Positions 14,888-23,102 of a stretch of 34,848 nt of DNA are shown piece after piece. Position 1 is the stretch's first letter. Each line of letters starts with the position of its first letter. The notes beneath the pieces are model-generated. The model had not been told where the DNA came from, ran no database searches, and was given only the letters and a program-made list of their open reading frames with translations. Source of the DNA: Steroidobacteraceae bacterium (GTDB lineage Bacteria > Pseudomonadota > Gammaproteobacteria > Steroidobacterales > Steroidobacteraceae); the NCBI GenBank assembly GCA_016844605.1, contig JAENJD010000012.1, positions 1-34,848 on the forward strand, in the 5' to 3' direction. The position numbers were made by a program, and so were the translations under genes.

Positions 14888-16728
14888 CTTCCGGCGGCCG
14901 CGGTACCGGGCGGCGCGTCCAGTTCCTGCACCGCGACAACGATGCAGCCGGGTCCGCCGTGCACGCCGAGCGCCGTGCCAAGCGGAATGATTGGCAACAC
15001 GTCGGTATGAGCGAGATCCGTGACAAGGATGTCGCGCACCTGCGCTGCGCCTTCAGGGATATTGGCGTGCGAGATGCCGATGCGCCAGCGGCAGCCGGGA
15101 TCGAGCCGCCGCCGCAGGAAGCGGCCGAAGCGGCGGTAGGGATTCGCGCGGCCGAACAATACGCCGCCGATGCCGACGCTGCCGTCGGCATGCACGGCGA
15201 GAATCGGTGTCAATCGCAGCAGGTCCGCCAACGTCTTTACCCAGCGCGGCACACGGCCGCCGCGCACGGCGAATTCCAGCGTGACCAGGCAGCCCCAGGT
15301 GCGCGTCCTGCGCCGCGCGGCGATCGCGGCCTCGCGCACGGCGTCGGCGTCGCCACCCGCAGCCGCGACTTCCGCCGCGCGCATGGCAATCAGCCCCTGG
15401 CCGAGCGCTGCGGTCCCGGAATCGACGGTGACGATCCGTGCGTTGGTGCGCGCGCGGCCCGCGGCGGTCTCCGCGCTCTGGAATGTGCCGCTGACGCGTG
15501 CCGTCAGTCCGACATAGACGACGGCCTGGTAGTGCGAACCGAGGAACTCGAAGGCACGCCGGAAATCGCCCGGCGGCGGCAGCGAGGTCTTCGGATGCTG
15601 CGGATTGGTCGCGAGCTCGTGGAAAAACTGCTCGGGTGAAAGGCTGATCTTGTCGAGGTAACTGTGCGTGCCGAAGTGCACGCGTACCGGCACCATGTGG
15701 ATGTCGAGCGCTTCCATCACCGAGTCCGGCAGGTCGGCCGCAGAGTCGGTGACGATGGCGACCTGCCTGCGCGATTCGTGATGCGCCATTTCCTGCTGGC
15801 GCTGCATGTCGTCGGCTTTTTCCCGGCTGACCTCGCCAAAGCGGGCCGCGAGCTCGAACAGGCGCTGTGGTTCATTCAGGTGCAGGTGCAGCCGGACCTT
15901 GCGATGCGTGCCGGCGACGACCAGGCTCGCGCCGAGCGTCGAAGCCTGTTCGCGCAGCTTGCGCCGGTCGATGCCATCGCCGGTGATCATGCATTCCGTG
16001 CAGTAGCGGTACTCGAGATCCTCCTGCTGGCCGGCGGCGGACGTTTCGTCATGGATCAGTTCGATCGGCGTGTCGTCATCCTGCACCACGCCGGTATCGA
16101 GGTAACCGGACATGCCGGCGACCAGCTCGATGAAGCCCATCGCGCCTGCGTCGACGACATTGGCGCGGCGCAACGCCTCGAGCTGGTCGCGTGTCGCTTC
16201 GAGCGACGTCTGTGCGGTCGCGAGCGCAGTCCGGAACAGGGCGGGGAAATCGCGTACGCCGCGCCCCCGCACTTCGTGCGCAACCGCAGCGGCAAAATCC
16301 GTCAGCACGGTGAGAATCGTTCCCTCGCGCGGCTCCGCCAGTGATTCGCGCGCATAATTCGCGCCGCCGCTGACGGCATCCGCAAATCCTTCCACCGTCA
16401 GTTCGGCGAGATGACCGGCGCGATCGCCGAGGCCCAGCAGGAATTGCGCCAGGATCGCGCCCGAGTTGCCGCGTGCGCCGTCGAGTGCGGCGTCGGCGAC
16501 GCGCGTGAGTGTCCGCCCGGCATGTGCGTCCGGATTGCCGCGAAGCGTAGCGAGAACGGCCTGGAGCGTGAGCGCGAGATTGGTGCCCGTGTCGCCGTCC
16601 GGCACCGGGAACACGTTGATCTTGTTGATGACCTCTTCACGGGAGATCAGGCGATAGATGCCGGCGCGCAGCGCCGCGGACAGGTCCGTGCCGCTCAGGA
16701 CATGGGCGGGCAGCGCAACTGCAGTCAT
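14884..16728 (-). CDS. FakA-like (DhaL) and DegV/FakB-like fusion protein
   Basis: The 614-residue product joins two units that are separate proteins in Firmicutes. Residues about 12-205 are a DhaL/Dak2 nucleotide-binding domain with the metal-binding motif VFPVPDGDTGTN (39-50) and ARGNSGAILAQ (85-95). Residues about 240-315 match the FakA middle region (YRYCTECMI, then HLHLNEPQRL). Residues 322-605 are a DegV fatty-acid-binding domain starting VAIVTDSAADLPDSV, with a TSLPPPGDF segment and GTFQSAETAA. FakA phosphorylates fatty acids bound by FakB. The inferred role is a single-chain acyl-phosphate kinase; function here is not shown. It is cytosolic, and its stop is convergent with DUF2784. 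Confidence 0.9.
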   Translation of the reverse strand: MTAVALPAHVLSGTDLSAALRAGIYRLISREEVINKINVFPVPDGDTGTNLALTLQAVLATLRGNPDAHAGRTLTRVADAALDGARGNSGAILAQFLLGLGDRAGHLAELTVEGFADAVSGGANYARESLAEPREGTILTVLTDFAAAVAHEVRGRGVRDFPALFRTALATAQTSLEATRDQLEALRRANVVDAGAMGFIELVAGMSGYLDTGVVQDDDTPIELIHDETSAAGQQEDLEYRYCTECMITGDGIDRRKLREQASTLGASLVVAGTHRKVRLHLHLNEPQRLFELAARFGEVSREKADDMQRQQEMAHHESRRQVAIVTDSAADLPDSVMEALDIHMVPVRVHFGTHSYLDKISLSPEQFFHELATNPQHPKTSLPPPGDFRRAFEFLGSHYQAVVYVGLTARVSGTFQSAETAAGRARTNARIVTVDSGTAALGQGLIAMRAAEVAAAGGDADAVREAAIAARRRTRTWGCLVTLEFAVRGGRVPRWVKTLADLLRLTPILAVHADGSVGIGGVLFGRANPYRRFGRFLRRRLDPGCRWRIGISHANIPEGAAQVRDILVTDLAHTDVLPIIPLGTALGVHGGPGCIVVAVQELDAPPGTAAAGS

Positions 16729-16749
16729 GCCGTGAACGGTCTCTCGGGT

Positions 16750-17394
16750 CTACTGGCGGGGCAGCAGGAAGCGCCGGCCGTGGTAACTGAGCACGACACC
16801 TTCGCGGTTGATCTCCTCGACCGTCGGGCCTTCGGCCAGCACCCCGCCGCGCTGGTAGCGCCGGCCATTGATGAACACGACGCGCTTCGCCGGATCATCC
16901 GAATAGATATGCAGGTCGACCGCAAGCTCCGGCAGGCCGGCGCTCACCTGCGCCGGCAGGTCGCCGATGGGTGGCGGCATGTCGTCGCCGGGCCCCGGGG
17001 AATAGGTGACCGATGCGTCTGGCAACAATGTCGGATCCGGCGCGGGTGGCGGCAACGTCGCTTCCGGCATCACCTCTGGTTCGGTCACCCGTTCATCGAT
17101 GACCGGTGAATCCACGACCGGCGCCACTTCGGCTGTCGCTGGCGCCGGCACCGGCGCCGCCACAACGGGAGCCGTGGTCGAAGTCACGCCGACCGCCGGC
17201 AGCGCACCGCTCGTGTCACGCAGCAGGAAGAAAAGCAGCACGCCGACATTGACGACCAGCAGCAAGCCGATCGCAAACAAGGCCCGGGGAAGGCGGCGGT
17301 CGTCACGCGCAACGGGCAACTCTGCGATGCTGGGGCCGCTCTGGCGCTGGCGCTCGAGTTCGGACTTGCGCAATGCGTCGAGGATGAAACTCAT
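16750..17394 (-). CDS. gspB: GspB, type II secretion accessory protein
   Basis: The 214-residue protein starts MSFILDALRKSELERQRQSG, the hallmark N-terminus of GspB/ExeB. One transmembrane segment follows (about 38-58, LFAIGLLLVVNVGVLLFFLL), then a Pro/Ala/Thr-rich periplasmic linker and a small C-terminal domain ending GRRYQRGGVLAEG and YHGRRFLLP. GspA/ExeA and GspB/ExeB form an inner-membrane complex that helps the secretin insert through peptidoglycan. The start overlaps the exeA stop by 4 bp, giving coupled translation. No other gsp genes are in this window, so the pair is unlinked from the core apparatus here. The 22-nt gap to the FakAB-like gene start hints at co-transcription. Confidence 0.93.
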   Translation of the reverse strand: MSFILDALRKSELERQRQSGPSIAELPVARDDRRLPRALFAIGLLLVVNVGVLLFFLLRDTSGALPAVGVTSTTAPVVAAPVPAPATAEVAPVVDSPVIDERVTEPEVMPEATLPPPAPDPTLLPDASVTYSPGPGDDMPPPIGDLPAQVSAGLPELAVDLHIYSDDPAKRVVFINGRRYQRGGVLAEGPTVEEINREGVVLSYHGRRFLLPRQ

Positions 17395-19022
17395 GCGCCG
17401 GCCCGCGTTCCGGTGTCAGCGAGTCTCGGAGTCCCGGGCGCGCCGAGCGCTGCGTCGAGCACGAGCTGGGTCTGCACGCCCGCGATGCCGTCCACGGAGA
17501 GACGCCGGCTGCGCTGGAAGTCCTCGACCAGGCGCTCGAGTTCGGCGTCGAACACGTCGTGCGAAGGATCGGAGACCGGCAGCCCGCCGAGTTGTTCGAG
17601 GCCATGGCGCAGCCATCGCACGTCCTCGCCGCGCATGCCGGCGCGCAATGGCCGCAGTTCGCTCGCCTGCGGGCGCCACAGGACCAGGAATTCGCCGAAC
17701 CAGTAATCCGCGAGCTCCGCGATCGGCACCTCGACCTCGCTTGCGCCGATCAGGAGCCGCGCCTGTCCCCGCTCGAGCCCCGAAAGGACTACCTGACGTG
17801 AGGAGTTCACGTCGTCGACCAGCGACAGGATGGCGGGGCGATTGATCAGCTTGAGTTGCGCGAGCGACCCGCGTTGCCAGACGCAGGTCAGGCCCTGATT
17901 CGCGGCCTGGACGCAGCCGAGGCCGTTGCCGGGCTGGTATTCGCCACCCCACATCCTGAAGAGCGAGCCAAATGCGGAATCCATCGTCGTGCCGGCGGCA
18001 TCGAGCGCGAGCAGCGCGCCGAGTTCCGGGCGTGGAGCCGGTGCAGGTGGAGGTGGCGCGGCTGCGGGTGCGATTTGGGCAGCAGCTGATTGCGGGGCGG
18101 CCGGCGTGGAGTCTTTGGCAGGCATCGCGCGCCAGATGGCGACGGCGAGAAGCGCGGCGCCTGCCGCTGCACCTGTAATCGCCGCCCAGCGCAGCCAGGG
18201 CGCCAGCACCGGACGACCATAGACTTCGCTCGCTGCGCGCCGCACGAGACCACCGGTCACGCGATGCTCTTCGCGCGTATAGGCACCGAGCAGGGCGCGA
18301 TCGGCGATGACATTGATGATGCGCGGCACGCCGCGTGACAACCTATGGAGTTCGCCGAGCGCAGCTGACGAGAACACGTCGCGGGTCGCGCCGGCTACTC
18401 GCAACCGATGGCGGATGTAGGCGATGGTCTGGGTGCGCCTGAGTGCTTCCAGGTGATAGCGGCCTGTCACGCGCTGCGCGAGCTGGCGCAACTCCGGTTT
18501 CGCGAGCACGGCGCGCAGTTCCGGCTGGCCGATCAGGAGGATCTGCAGCAGCTTCTGCGTCGCGGTCTCGAGATTGGTGAGCAGCCGCACCTGCTCAAGC
18601 ACGTCGGCGGAGAGGTTCTGCGCCTCATCCACCATCAGCACGACGCGGCGGCTGCGGCCATGCGCGTCGAGCAGGAAATGCGTCAGCAGGTCCACCAGCG
18701 ACTTGACGCTGCCGGCGGCTGCGGACGGTACCTGCACATGCAATTCGTCGCAGATGCACTGCAGGAATTCCGCGGGTGTGACGCGTGGATTGAGGATCAG
18801 CGCGACATCGCAGTGCGGCGGGAGTTGCTGCAGCAGGCTGCGCAGCACGGTGGTCTTGCCCGTGCCCACCTCGCCGGTCAGCTGGATGAATCCGCCGGCC
18901 TCGGCGATGCCATAGGCAAGATGCGCGAGCGCCTCCGCGTGCCGCTCACTGAGATAGAGGTAGCGGGGGTCGGGCGTGATCGCGAATGGCTTTTCGGTTA
19001 GACCAAAAAAGCTTGTGTACAT
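17391..19022 (-). CDS. gspA: ExeA/GspA AAA+ ATPase with peptidoglycan-binding tail
   Basis: The 543-residue protein starts MYTSFFGLTEKPFAITPDP, typical of ExeA. It has an AAA+ ATPase domain (Walker A GEVGTGKTT 50-58; Walker B VVLMVDEAQ 127-135). A membrane segment lies near 277-297 and a Pro/Ala-rich linker near 305-335. A C39-peptidase-like domain follows, with no Cys at its expected nucleophile position (TMDSAFGSLFRMWGG), and then a C-terminal peptidoglycan-binding domain (MRGEDVRWLRHGLEQLGG ... VDGIAGVQTQLVLDAAL). By family it works with GspB to remodel or bind peptidoglycan for secretin assembly. It lacks an obvious ribosome site before the ATG at 19020-19022. It overlaps gspB by 4 bp. 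Confidence 0.93.
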   Translation of the reverse strand: MYTSFFGLTEKPFAITPDPRYLYLSERHAEALAHLAYGIAEAGGFIQLTGEVGTGKTTVLRSLLQQLPPHCDVALILNPRVTPAEFLQCICDELHVQVPSAAAGSVKSLVDLLTHFLLDAHGRSRRVVLMVDEAQNLSADVLEQVRLLTNLETATQKLLQILLIGQPELRAVLAKPELRQLAQRVTGRYHLEALRRTQTIAYIRHRLRVAGATRDVFSSAALGELHRLSRGVPRIINVIADRALLGAYTREEHRVTGGLVRRAASEVYGRPVLAPWLRWAAITGAAAGAALLAVAIWRAMPAKDSTPAAPQSAAAQIAPAAAPPPPAPAPRPELGALLALDAAGTTMDSAFGSLFRMWGGEYQPGNGLGCVQAANQGLTCVWQRGSLAQLKLINRPAILSLVDDVNSSRQVVLSGLERGQARLLIGASEVEVPIAELADYWFGEFLVLWRPQASELRPLRAGMRGEDVRWLRHGLEQLGGLPVSDPSHDVFDAELERLVEDFQRSRRLSVDGIAGVQTQLVLDAALGAPGTPRLADTGTRAGA

Positions 19023-19112
19023 AGGGACTTACGAGTCCGGTCGGGCCTCCGACGGGGGACCATGATGCCTGCAGGCCGGGTGTAGCGCAAAGCCGCCTGC
19101 ACGAGGCTGGGG

Positions 19113-19141
19113 GCCTTGCCTGGGCACTGCCGTGGCAAGGC
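19113..19141. terminator. Hairpin in the exeA-dinB gap, possible dinB terminator
   Basis: GCCTTGCC-N13-GGCAAGGC is an exact 8-bp inverted repeat lying about 26 nt past the dinB stop on the minus strand. There is no T-tract after it, so it may be a Rho-dependent end or merely structural. It also lies upstream of exeA. Confidence 0.3.
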
Positions 19142-19166
19142 GCCTGCCTGTGGTTTGCGGCACTGC

Positions 19167-20324
19167 CTAGTCACTACCGCGCTTGACCGCTTCAGTGCCG
19201 TACTTGCCGCGGATGCGATCGAGCGCCTCGTCCAGTTTTCCGGACTCGTCGCTCTCGCGGGTCGTGAAGAGATCGAGCTGCTGCGCGGGCGCCAGGTCGC
19301 TGACGCCGACGCCGAGCAGGCGCACGGCGGCGCGCGGTTGCTCTTCGAGCCAGCGGTCGAGCAGTTCGGTTGCCACTTGCACGACCAGGCGCGTCTCCTG
19401 GGTTGGCGGGCTGAAACTCCTCTGGCGCGTATAGGTCTCGAAATCGCGCCGGCGGACCTTGATGCTGATCATGCCGGCCTTGAACTGCCGTGAACGCAGG
19501 CGTTCGGCCGTGCGATCGGCCAGGTGGGCCAGCCGTTGCCGCAGTTCCTCATGATCTTTGATATCGACGTCGAAGGTTTCCTCGGAGCTGATCTGTTTCT
19601 CGGGAGCATCGGAAACCACCGGGCGATCGTCAATGCCAGACGCGCGTTCGCGCATCTCGCGCGTCTCGCGCCGGAACAACGGCCACAGCACGGATTCCGG
19701 TGCGCGGCGCAACTGCCCGAGCGTGTGGATTCCCTGTTGCTCGAGTCGCGCCGCTGTCTTTGCGCCGATGCCGTGCAGCCGTCGCACCGGCATCGGGTCG
19801 AGTATCGTCGTGACTTCCCCCGGCCGGATCACCGCGAGTCCGTCGGGCTTGTTCATTTCCGACGCCAGTTTCGCGAGCAGCTTGTTGTGCGAGACGCCGA
19901 CCGAGGCCGTGAGCCCGCTGCGGACGCGGATGCGGCTCTTGATTTCGCGTGCCATCGCCTCGGCGCTGCCGAACAATCCGATGCTGCCGGTCACATCGAG
20001 AAACGCCTCGTCCAGCGACAGGCCTTCGACGAGGTCGGTGAATTCGCCGAAGATCTCGAATACCTGCTCCGAGACCGCGCGATAGCGCTTCATGCGCGGA
20101 CGCAGGACGATCGCGTGCGGGCAGCGTTTCAGCGCCTCGCGCATGGGCATTGCCGAATGCACGCCGAATCGGCGCACTTCGTAGCTCGCCGCGGCAACGA
20201 CACCGCGCCCGCCGGTGCCGCCGACGATGACAGGCTGGCCTGCGAGTTCCGGGTTGTCGAACTGCTCGACCGACGCGTAGAAAGCGTCCATGTCCACGTG
20301 CAGGATCGCGCGATGATCGCTCAT
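19167..20324 (-). CDS. dinB: DNA polymerase IV (DinB)
   Basis: The 385-residue Y-family translesion polymerase begins MSDHRAILHVDMDAFYASVEQ. It has palm motifs HVDMDAFYA and GLSLDEAFLDVTG (catalytic acids), the helix-hairpin-helix LHGIGAKTAARLEQQGI and a little-finger domain. Near the C-terminus QLDLF matches the beta-clamp-binding consensus. It copies past damaged bases and is error-prone. The ORF-track extension to 20822 is antisense-like text; the ATG at 20322-20324 overlaps the stop of the upstream DUF3667 gene (ATGA), so dinB is expected to be co-translated with it. I saw no SOS (LexA) box immediately upstream, as that region is coding. Confidence 0.96.
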   Translation of the reverse strand: MSDHRAILHVDMDAFYASVEQFDNPELAGQPVIVGGTGGRGVVAAASYEVRRFGVHSAMPMREALKRCPHAIVLRPRMKRYRAVSEQVFEIFGEFTDLVEGLSLDEAFLDVTGSIGLFGSAEAMAREIKSRIRVRSGLTASVGVSHNKLLAKLASEMNKPDGLAVIRPGEVTTILDPMPVRRLHGIGAKTAARLEQQGIHTLGQLRRAPESVLWPLFRRETREMRERASGIDDRPVVSDAPEKQISSEETFDVDIKDHEELRQRLAHLADRTAERLRSRQFKAGMISIKVRRRDFETYTRQRSFSPPTQETRLVVQVATELLDRWLEEQPRAAVRLLGVGVSDLAPAQQLDLFTTRESDESGKLDEALDRIRGKYGTEAVKRGSD

Positions 20325-21637
20325 GCGAGCGCAAGCGCGGTGTAGACGAAGCCCGCGAGCATGGTTATGCCGAGCAGGATGAAATAAATCGTTCCCAGGG
20401 CTGTGAACTTCAGCAGAGTCCTGAGCCGGCTCTCGCCATAGACGACGCGCATCGAGCGGAACACGTAATACGGCAGATAGGCGTACAGGATGAAGGTGAG
20501 AAAGCCGAAAAAACCAAACAGCGGCAGTTCGATCGTCGACAGCGCGATCGTCACGGCCGTTGTTGCGAGCAACAGGTAGATGAAAGCGTGGCTGTGAAGA
20601 AACAACACCAGGTGCTCGGCATAAAGCCGGCGGGGTCGTCGCCAATAGAAGAGCAGCGCCACCGCCGCCATCAGCGGCAGGAAAAGGAACATCAGCCTGG
20701 GCGCCGTGGCCACGAAATGCTCGAAGAGACGCACACCCCCGTCGGCCGCGGCACTTCTGCACGCCCGGCTCAGCGGTTCGCTGACCGTACCGATCAGCGG
20801 CAGCGACAAATTGATATCGCAATCCTTGCGCCCGGACTTCGGCAGGTTCTCTGCCAGCGCGGGATCAACACCGGCTTTCGCCAGCTCTTCGCGGATATCC
20901 TTGCCCAATTCGGCTGATACCTCATCGGGCGGAGCGCCGGGCGCATTCTCCGGTGGCTTGATGGTGACCGGTGCGGTGACTGCCTGGTCATCGTCATCGA
21001 TGTGCACCAGATCCTTGTCCGGCAGCAGCGCCGAAAGCGCGAAAAACAGGATGCTGACGACGAGGTAGAGCCGGAATGGCGGCAGGTAGCTCTGGTGCCG
21101 ACCCGCGATGAATTCCCGCGTGAGTTCGCCGGGTTTCAGTATCAGCAGTTTGAGCGTCTGCCAGGCGCGGCTGTCGAGGTGCAGCAGGGAGTGCGTGACA
21201 TCGCCCGCCACTTCGCGCATGGACAGCACGTGCACATCGGCGTTCTGGCCGCAGGCGCGGCAGTATTTCCCGATGATCGGCGTCCCACAGTTGAGGCAGC
21301 GCGCAGGCTCCAGCGCCGCCGGAACGATGTCCTCGCGCGGCTTGAAGACGCGCCGCTCGCATTGCACGCGTCCGCTGAAGCGCTGCAGAGTCTCGGTGCG
21401 GATCCGCGTCGCGCTGTTCTCGAGGTAATGGTCAAGGGCGGCCAGACTCTCGACCCGGTACTGGACGCGCCGGCGCTGGCGCTCGCCCGACGGCGTTTCG
21501 GTCGACTGGATGCTCGCGCCCAGGAAGCCGGCACAGGCCAGCACGTCGCGGACGTGACCCGGCAGCCACGCGTCGTAGTCCGCGACGATGTCCGGGTCGA
21601 GTTGGCACTCGACTTCGTATATGACGTTGGATGACAA
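20321..21637 (-). CDS. DUF4286 / zinc-ribbon / DUF3667-type membrane protein
   Basis: The 438-residue product has an N-terminal DUF4286-like dimeric alpha/beta-barrel domain (VIYEVECQLDPDIVADYDAWLPGHV, residues 5-100). A zinc ribbon CLNCGTPIIGKYCRACGQ (114-131) and a DUF3667-like region with several hydrophobic segments follow (SYLPPFRLYLVVSILFFALSALL, then later LMFLFLPLMAAVALLFYW and two more). The only in-frame start is TTG at 21637, 2-3 codons before the domain, with no strong ribosome site. It follows the 221-residue gene by 37 nt and overlaps dinB by 4 bp. Both component families have unknown function. The joining of a soluble N-terminal domain with the zinc-ribbon membrane domain is notable. 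Confidence 0.82.
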   Translation of the reverse strand: MSSNVIYEVECQLDPDIVADYDAWLPGHVRDVLACAGFLGASIQSTETPSGERQRRRVQYRVESLAALDHYLENSATRIRTETLQRFSGRVQCERRVFKPREDIVPAALEPARCLNCGTPIIGKYCRACGQNADVHVLSMREVAGDVTHSLLHLDSRAWQTLKLLILKPGELTREFIAGRHQSYLPPFRLYLVVSILFFALSALLPDKDLVHIDDDDQAVTAPVTIKPPENAPGAPPDEVSAELGKDIREELAKAGVDPALAENLPKSGRKDCDINLSLPLIGTVSEPLSRACRSAAADGGVRLFEHFVATAPRLMFLFLPLMAAVALLFYWRRPRRLYAEHLVLFLHSHAFIYLLLATTAVTIALSTIELPLFGFFGFLTFILYAYLPYYVFRSMRVVYGESRLRTLLKFTALGTIYFILLGITMLAGFVYTALALA

Positions 21638-21674
21638 GCTGCGGCTCGTTTCGAGCGACAGCGCAGATCTTAGC

Positions 21675-22340
21675 TCAGCACACCTGCAGGCGCTCGATAT
21701 GCCTGAGTTTCCCGAAGTCCGTCAATCGGTAGAACCGCCTCAGGTCGGCCTGCCAGCTTCCATCCCCGGACCGGCATAACGCCCTCAGCCGCGGTTCCAG
21801 CTTCGCGCAGAATCGTGCCGCATAGCGGCTGGAGCGCCGGTAAAGCGATTCGCGGCCGGCGGCAAGCCGGGGGTCGACGCGCGCGCGCTGGAACAGCAGC
21901 GAATGCAGTTCGGCAGGAAAGCGATGCGGGTCGCGCCGGTGAAGCAACAGGAAGCTCGCGACGTACTTGTCGATCTCGGCCTGCAGCTCGAGGGTCAGCA
22001 GCGACACCTGACGGTCGTGCTCCGCATGATGGGCGACGCAGAGAAAATGGCTGACACCCTCGAGTGCCGTCCAGAAGTCGGCGACATTGCCCTGGTGCAG
22101 TCCTTCATTGGGGTCGTGCACCTGCAACCGATCGAGCATCTCGTGGTCGAGGAACAGCGACATGCAGAGCTCGTCATCGACGGTCGTGACGAAGAGTTGC
22201 TCGTCGCCCGGCGCGTCCTGGCAGGAGCCAGGCAGCGCCTGCCGGTCCGTGACAAGGAAGTCCGCGACGCGGCAGTCGACGCGGAGATCGTAGATCCCGG
22301 TCAGCAACAGCTCGAGTCGCTCAAGTGCTGCGACACCCAT
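21675..22340 (-). CDS. Unknown protein, 221 residues (partner of the upstream gene)
   Basis: I do not recognise this family. The protein lacks a signal peptide or membrane segment and is rich in Arg, Leu, His and Asp, with helical text (LQAEIDKYVASFLLLHRRDPHRFPAELHSLLF). A cluster FLCVAHHAEHDRQVSLLTLELQ carries three histidines and acidic residues that could bind metal. The ATG (22338-22340) lies 1 nt after the TGA of the upstream gene, so the two are translated together. A four-gene minus-strand run with DUF3667 and dinB is likely one transcript. Coding bias matches neighbours. No function is assigned. Confidence 0.7.
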   Translation of the reverse strand: MGVAALERLELLLTGIYDLRVDCRVADFLVTDRQALPGSCQDAPGDEQLFVTTVDDELCMSLFLDHEMLDRLQVHDPNEGLHQGNVADFWTALEGVSHFLCVAHHAEHDRQVSLLTLELQAEIDKYVASFLLLHRRDPHRFPAELHSLLFQRARVDPRLAAGRESLYRRSSRYAARFCAKLEPRLRALCRSGDGSWQADLRRFYRLTDFGKLRHIERLQVC

Positions 22341-22341
22341 G

Positions 22342-22959
22342 TCAGTGCGCGATCGCGCCGGAAGAATGCGGCTGTATGCCGAGGCGCATCAACAGGCGGT
22401 GGGCACGCCGGCTGCCGGTCTTGTGCCAGAGTTCATAGAGGCGCAGCACGTCGCGCTGGGAGCGTGTGACCGCGCTCTCGCTGATATCATTCAGCGCATC
22501 GACGAGCGGCTGGAACTTGTCCTCGAGTTCGGCGAAGACGGTCGCGAGCGCGCGCCTTGGGCCGCGCTGCGGCGTCTGCGCGAGCGCTCCATAGGCACGA
22601 CCGCCCATGGCGATGTGGTAGTCGATGTCCACGAGGCGGCGCGGAAATCCATTCGCGAGGAATCCGGAGACGAACAGTGCGACGTCGCCGAGGCGCTGGA
22701 GCGTGCGAAAACGGCGTTCGTCATCCCGGGTCTCGAGGGCTTCCGCAAGCAGCAGTGCGAGCGGCTTCAGGCGCGCGCCATCGGGGCCTGGTTCGAAGAG
22801 CACCTCAGTGCGGGCGAACATGGCGAGCATGTTCACGACGTAGTGTTCGGTGTGATCCTTGACCCGCAGGCGCTGCTGCTCGAGCGCGGTCGAGAGCGCC
22901 TCGCGAAAGAATTCGCGAACGTCGGAGACCGTCAGGAGCCCGGCATCGCTGGGAGGCAT
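22342..22959 (-). CDS. Unknown protein, 205 residues (first gene of dinB-containing run)
   Basis: I cannot name the family. The protein looks soluble and mostly helical, with VSDVREFFREALSTALEQQ at the start. The later conserved-looking text VALFVSGFLANGFPRRLVDIDYHIAMGGRAYGAL resembles other proteobacterial unknowns in style. No signal peptide, no membrane segment, one GG turn in IAMGGRAYGA. It overlaps no other gene; its stop is 1 nt from the start of the 221-residue gene, so they are likely a functional pair. The 143-nt gap upstream of it (22960-23102) ends at fadE and must hold its promoter, but I see no confident -35/-10. Confidence 0.7.
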   Translation of the reverse strand: MPPSDAGLLTVSDVREFFREALSTALEQQRLRVKDHTEHYVVNMLAMFARTEVLFEPGPDGARLKPLALLLAEALETRDDERRFRTLQRLGDVALFVSGFLANGFPRRLVDIDYHIAMGGRAYGALAQTPQRGPRRALATVFAELEDKFQPLVDALNDISESAVTRSQRDVLRLYELWHKTGSRRAHRLLMRLGIQPHSSGAIAH

Positions 22960-23102
22960 CGCTTACCCCGTATCGACAGGGCCAGTTGTACCCTGATTAC
23001 GGGATAATTCTGCAGAGCGCGTCGCAGCTTGTCGTGGCAGTCAATGCTGCCGAGTGCTCACGAGGGCGGTAATTGTGATCGGGTACCCGGTCGCGCAGAA
23101 GC

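Noticed and set aside
22960-23102. A TTGACT element as a promoter for the 205-residue gene
   Set aside because: No -10 box lies 16-18 bp downstream on the same strand, so the match is probably chance.
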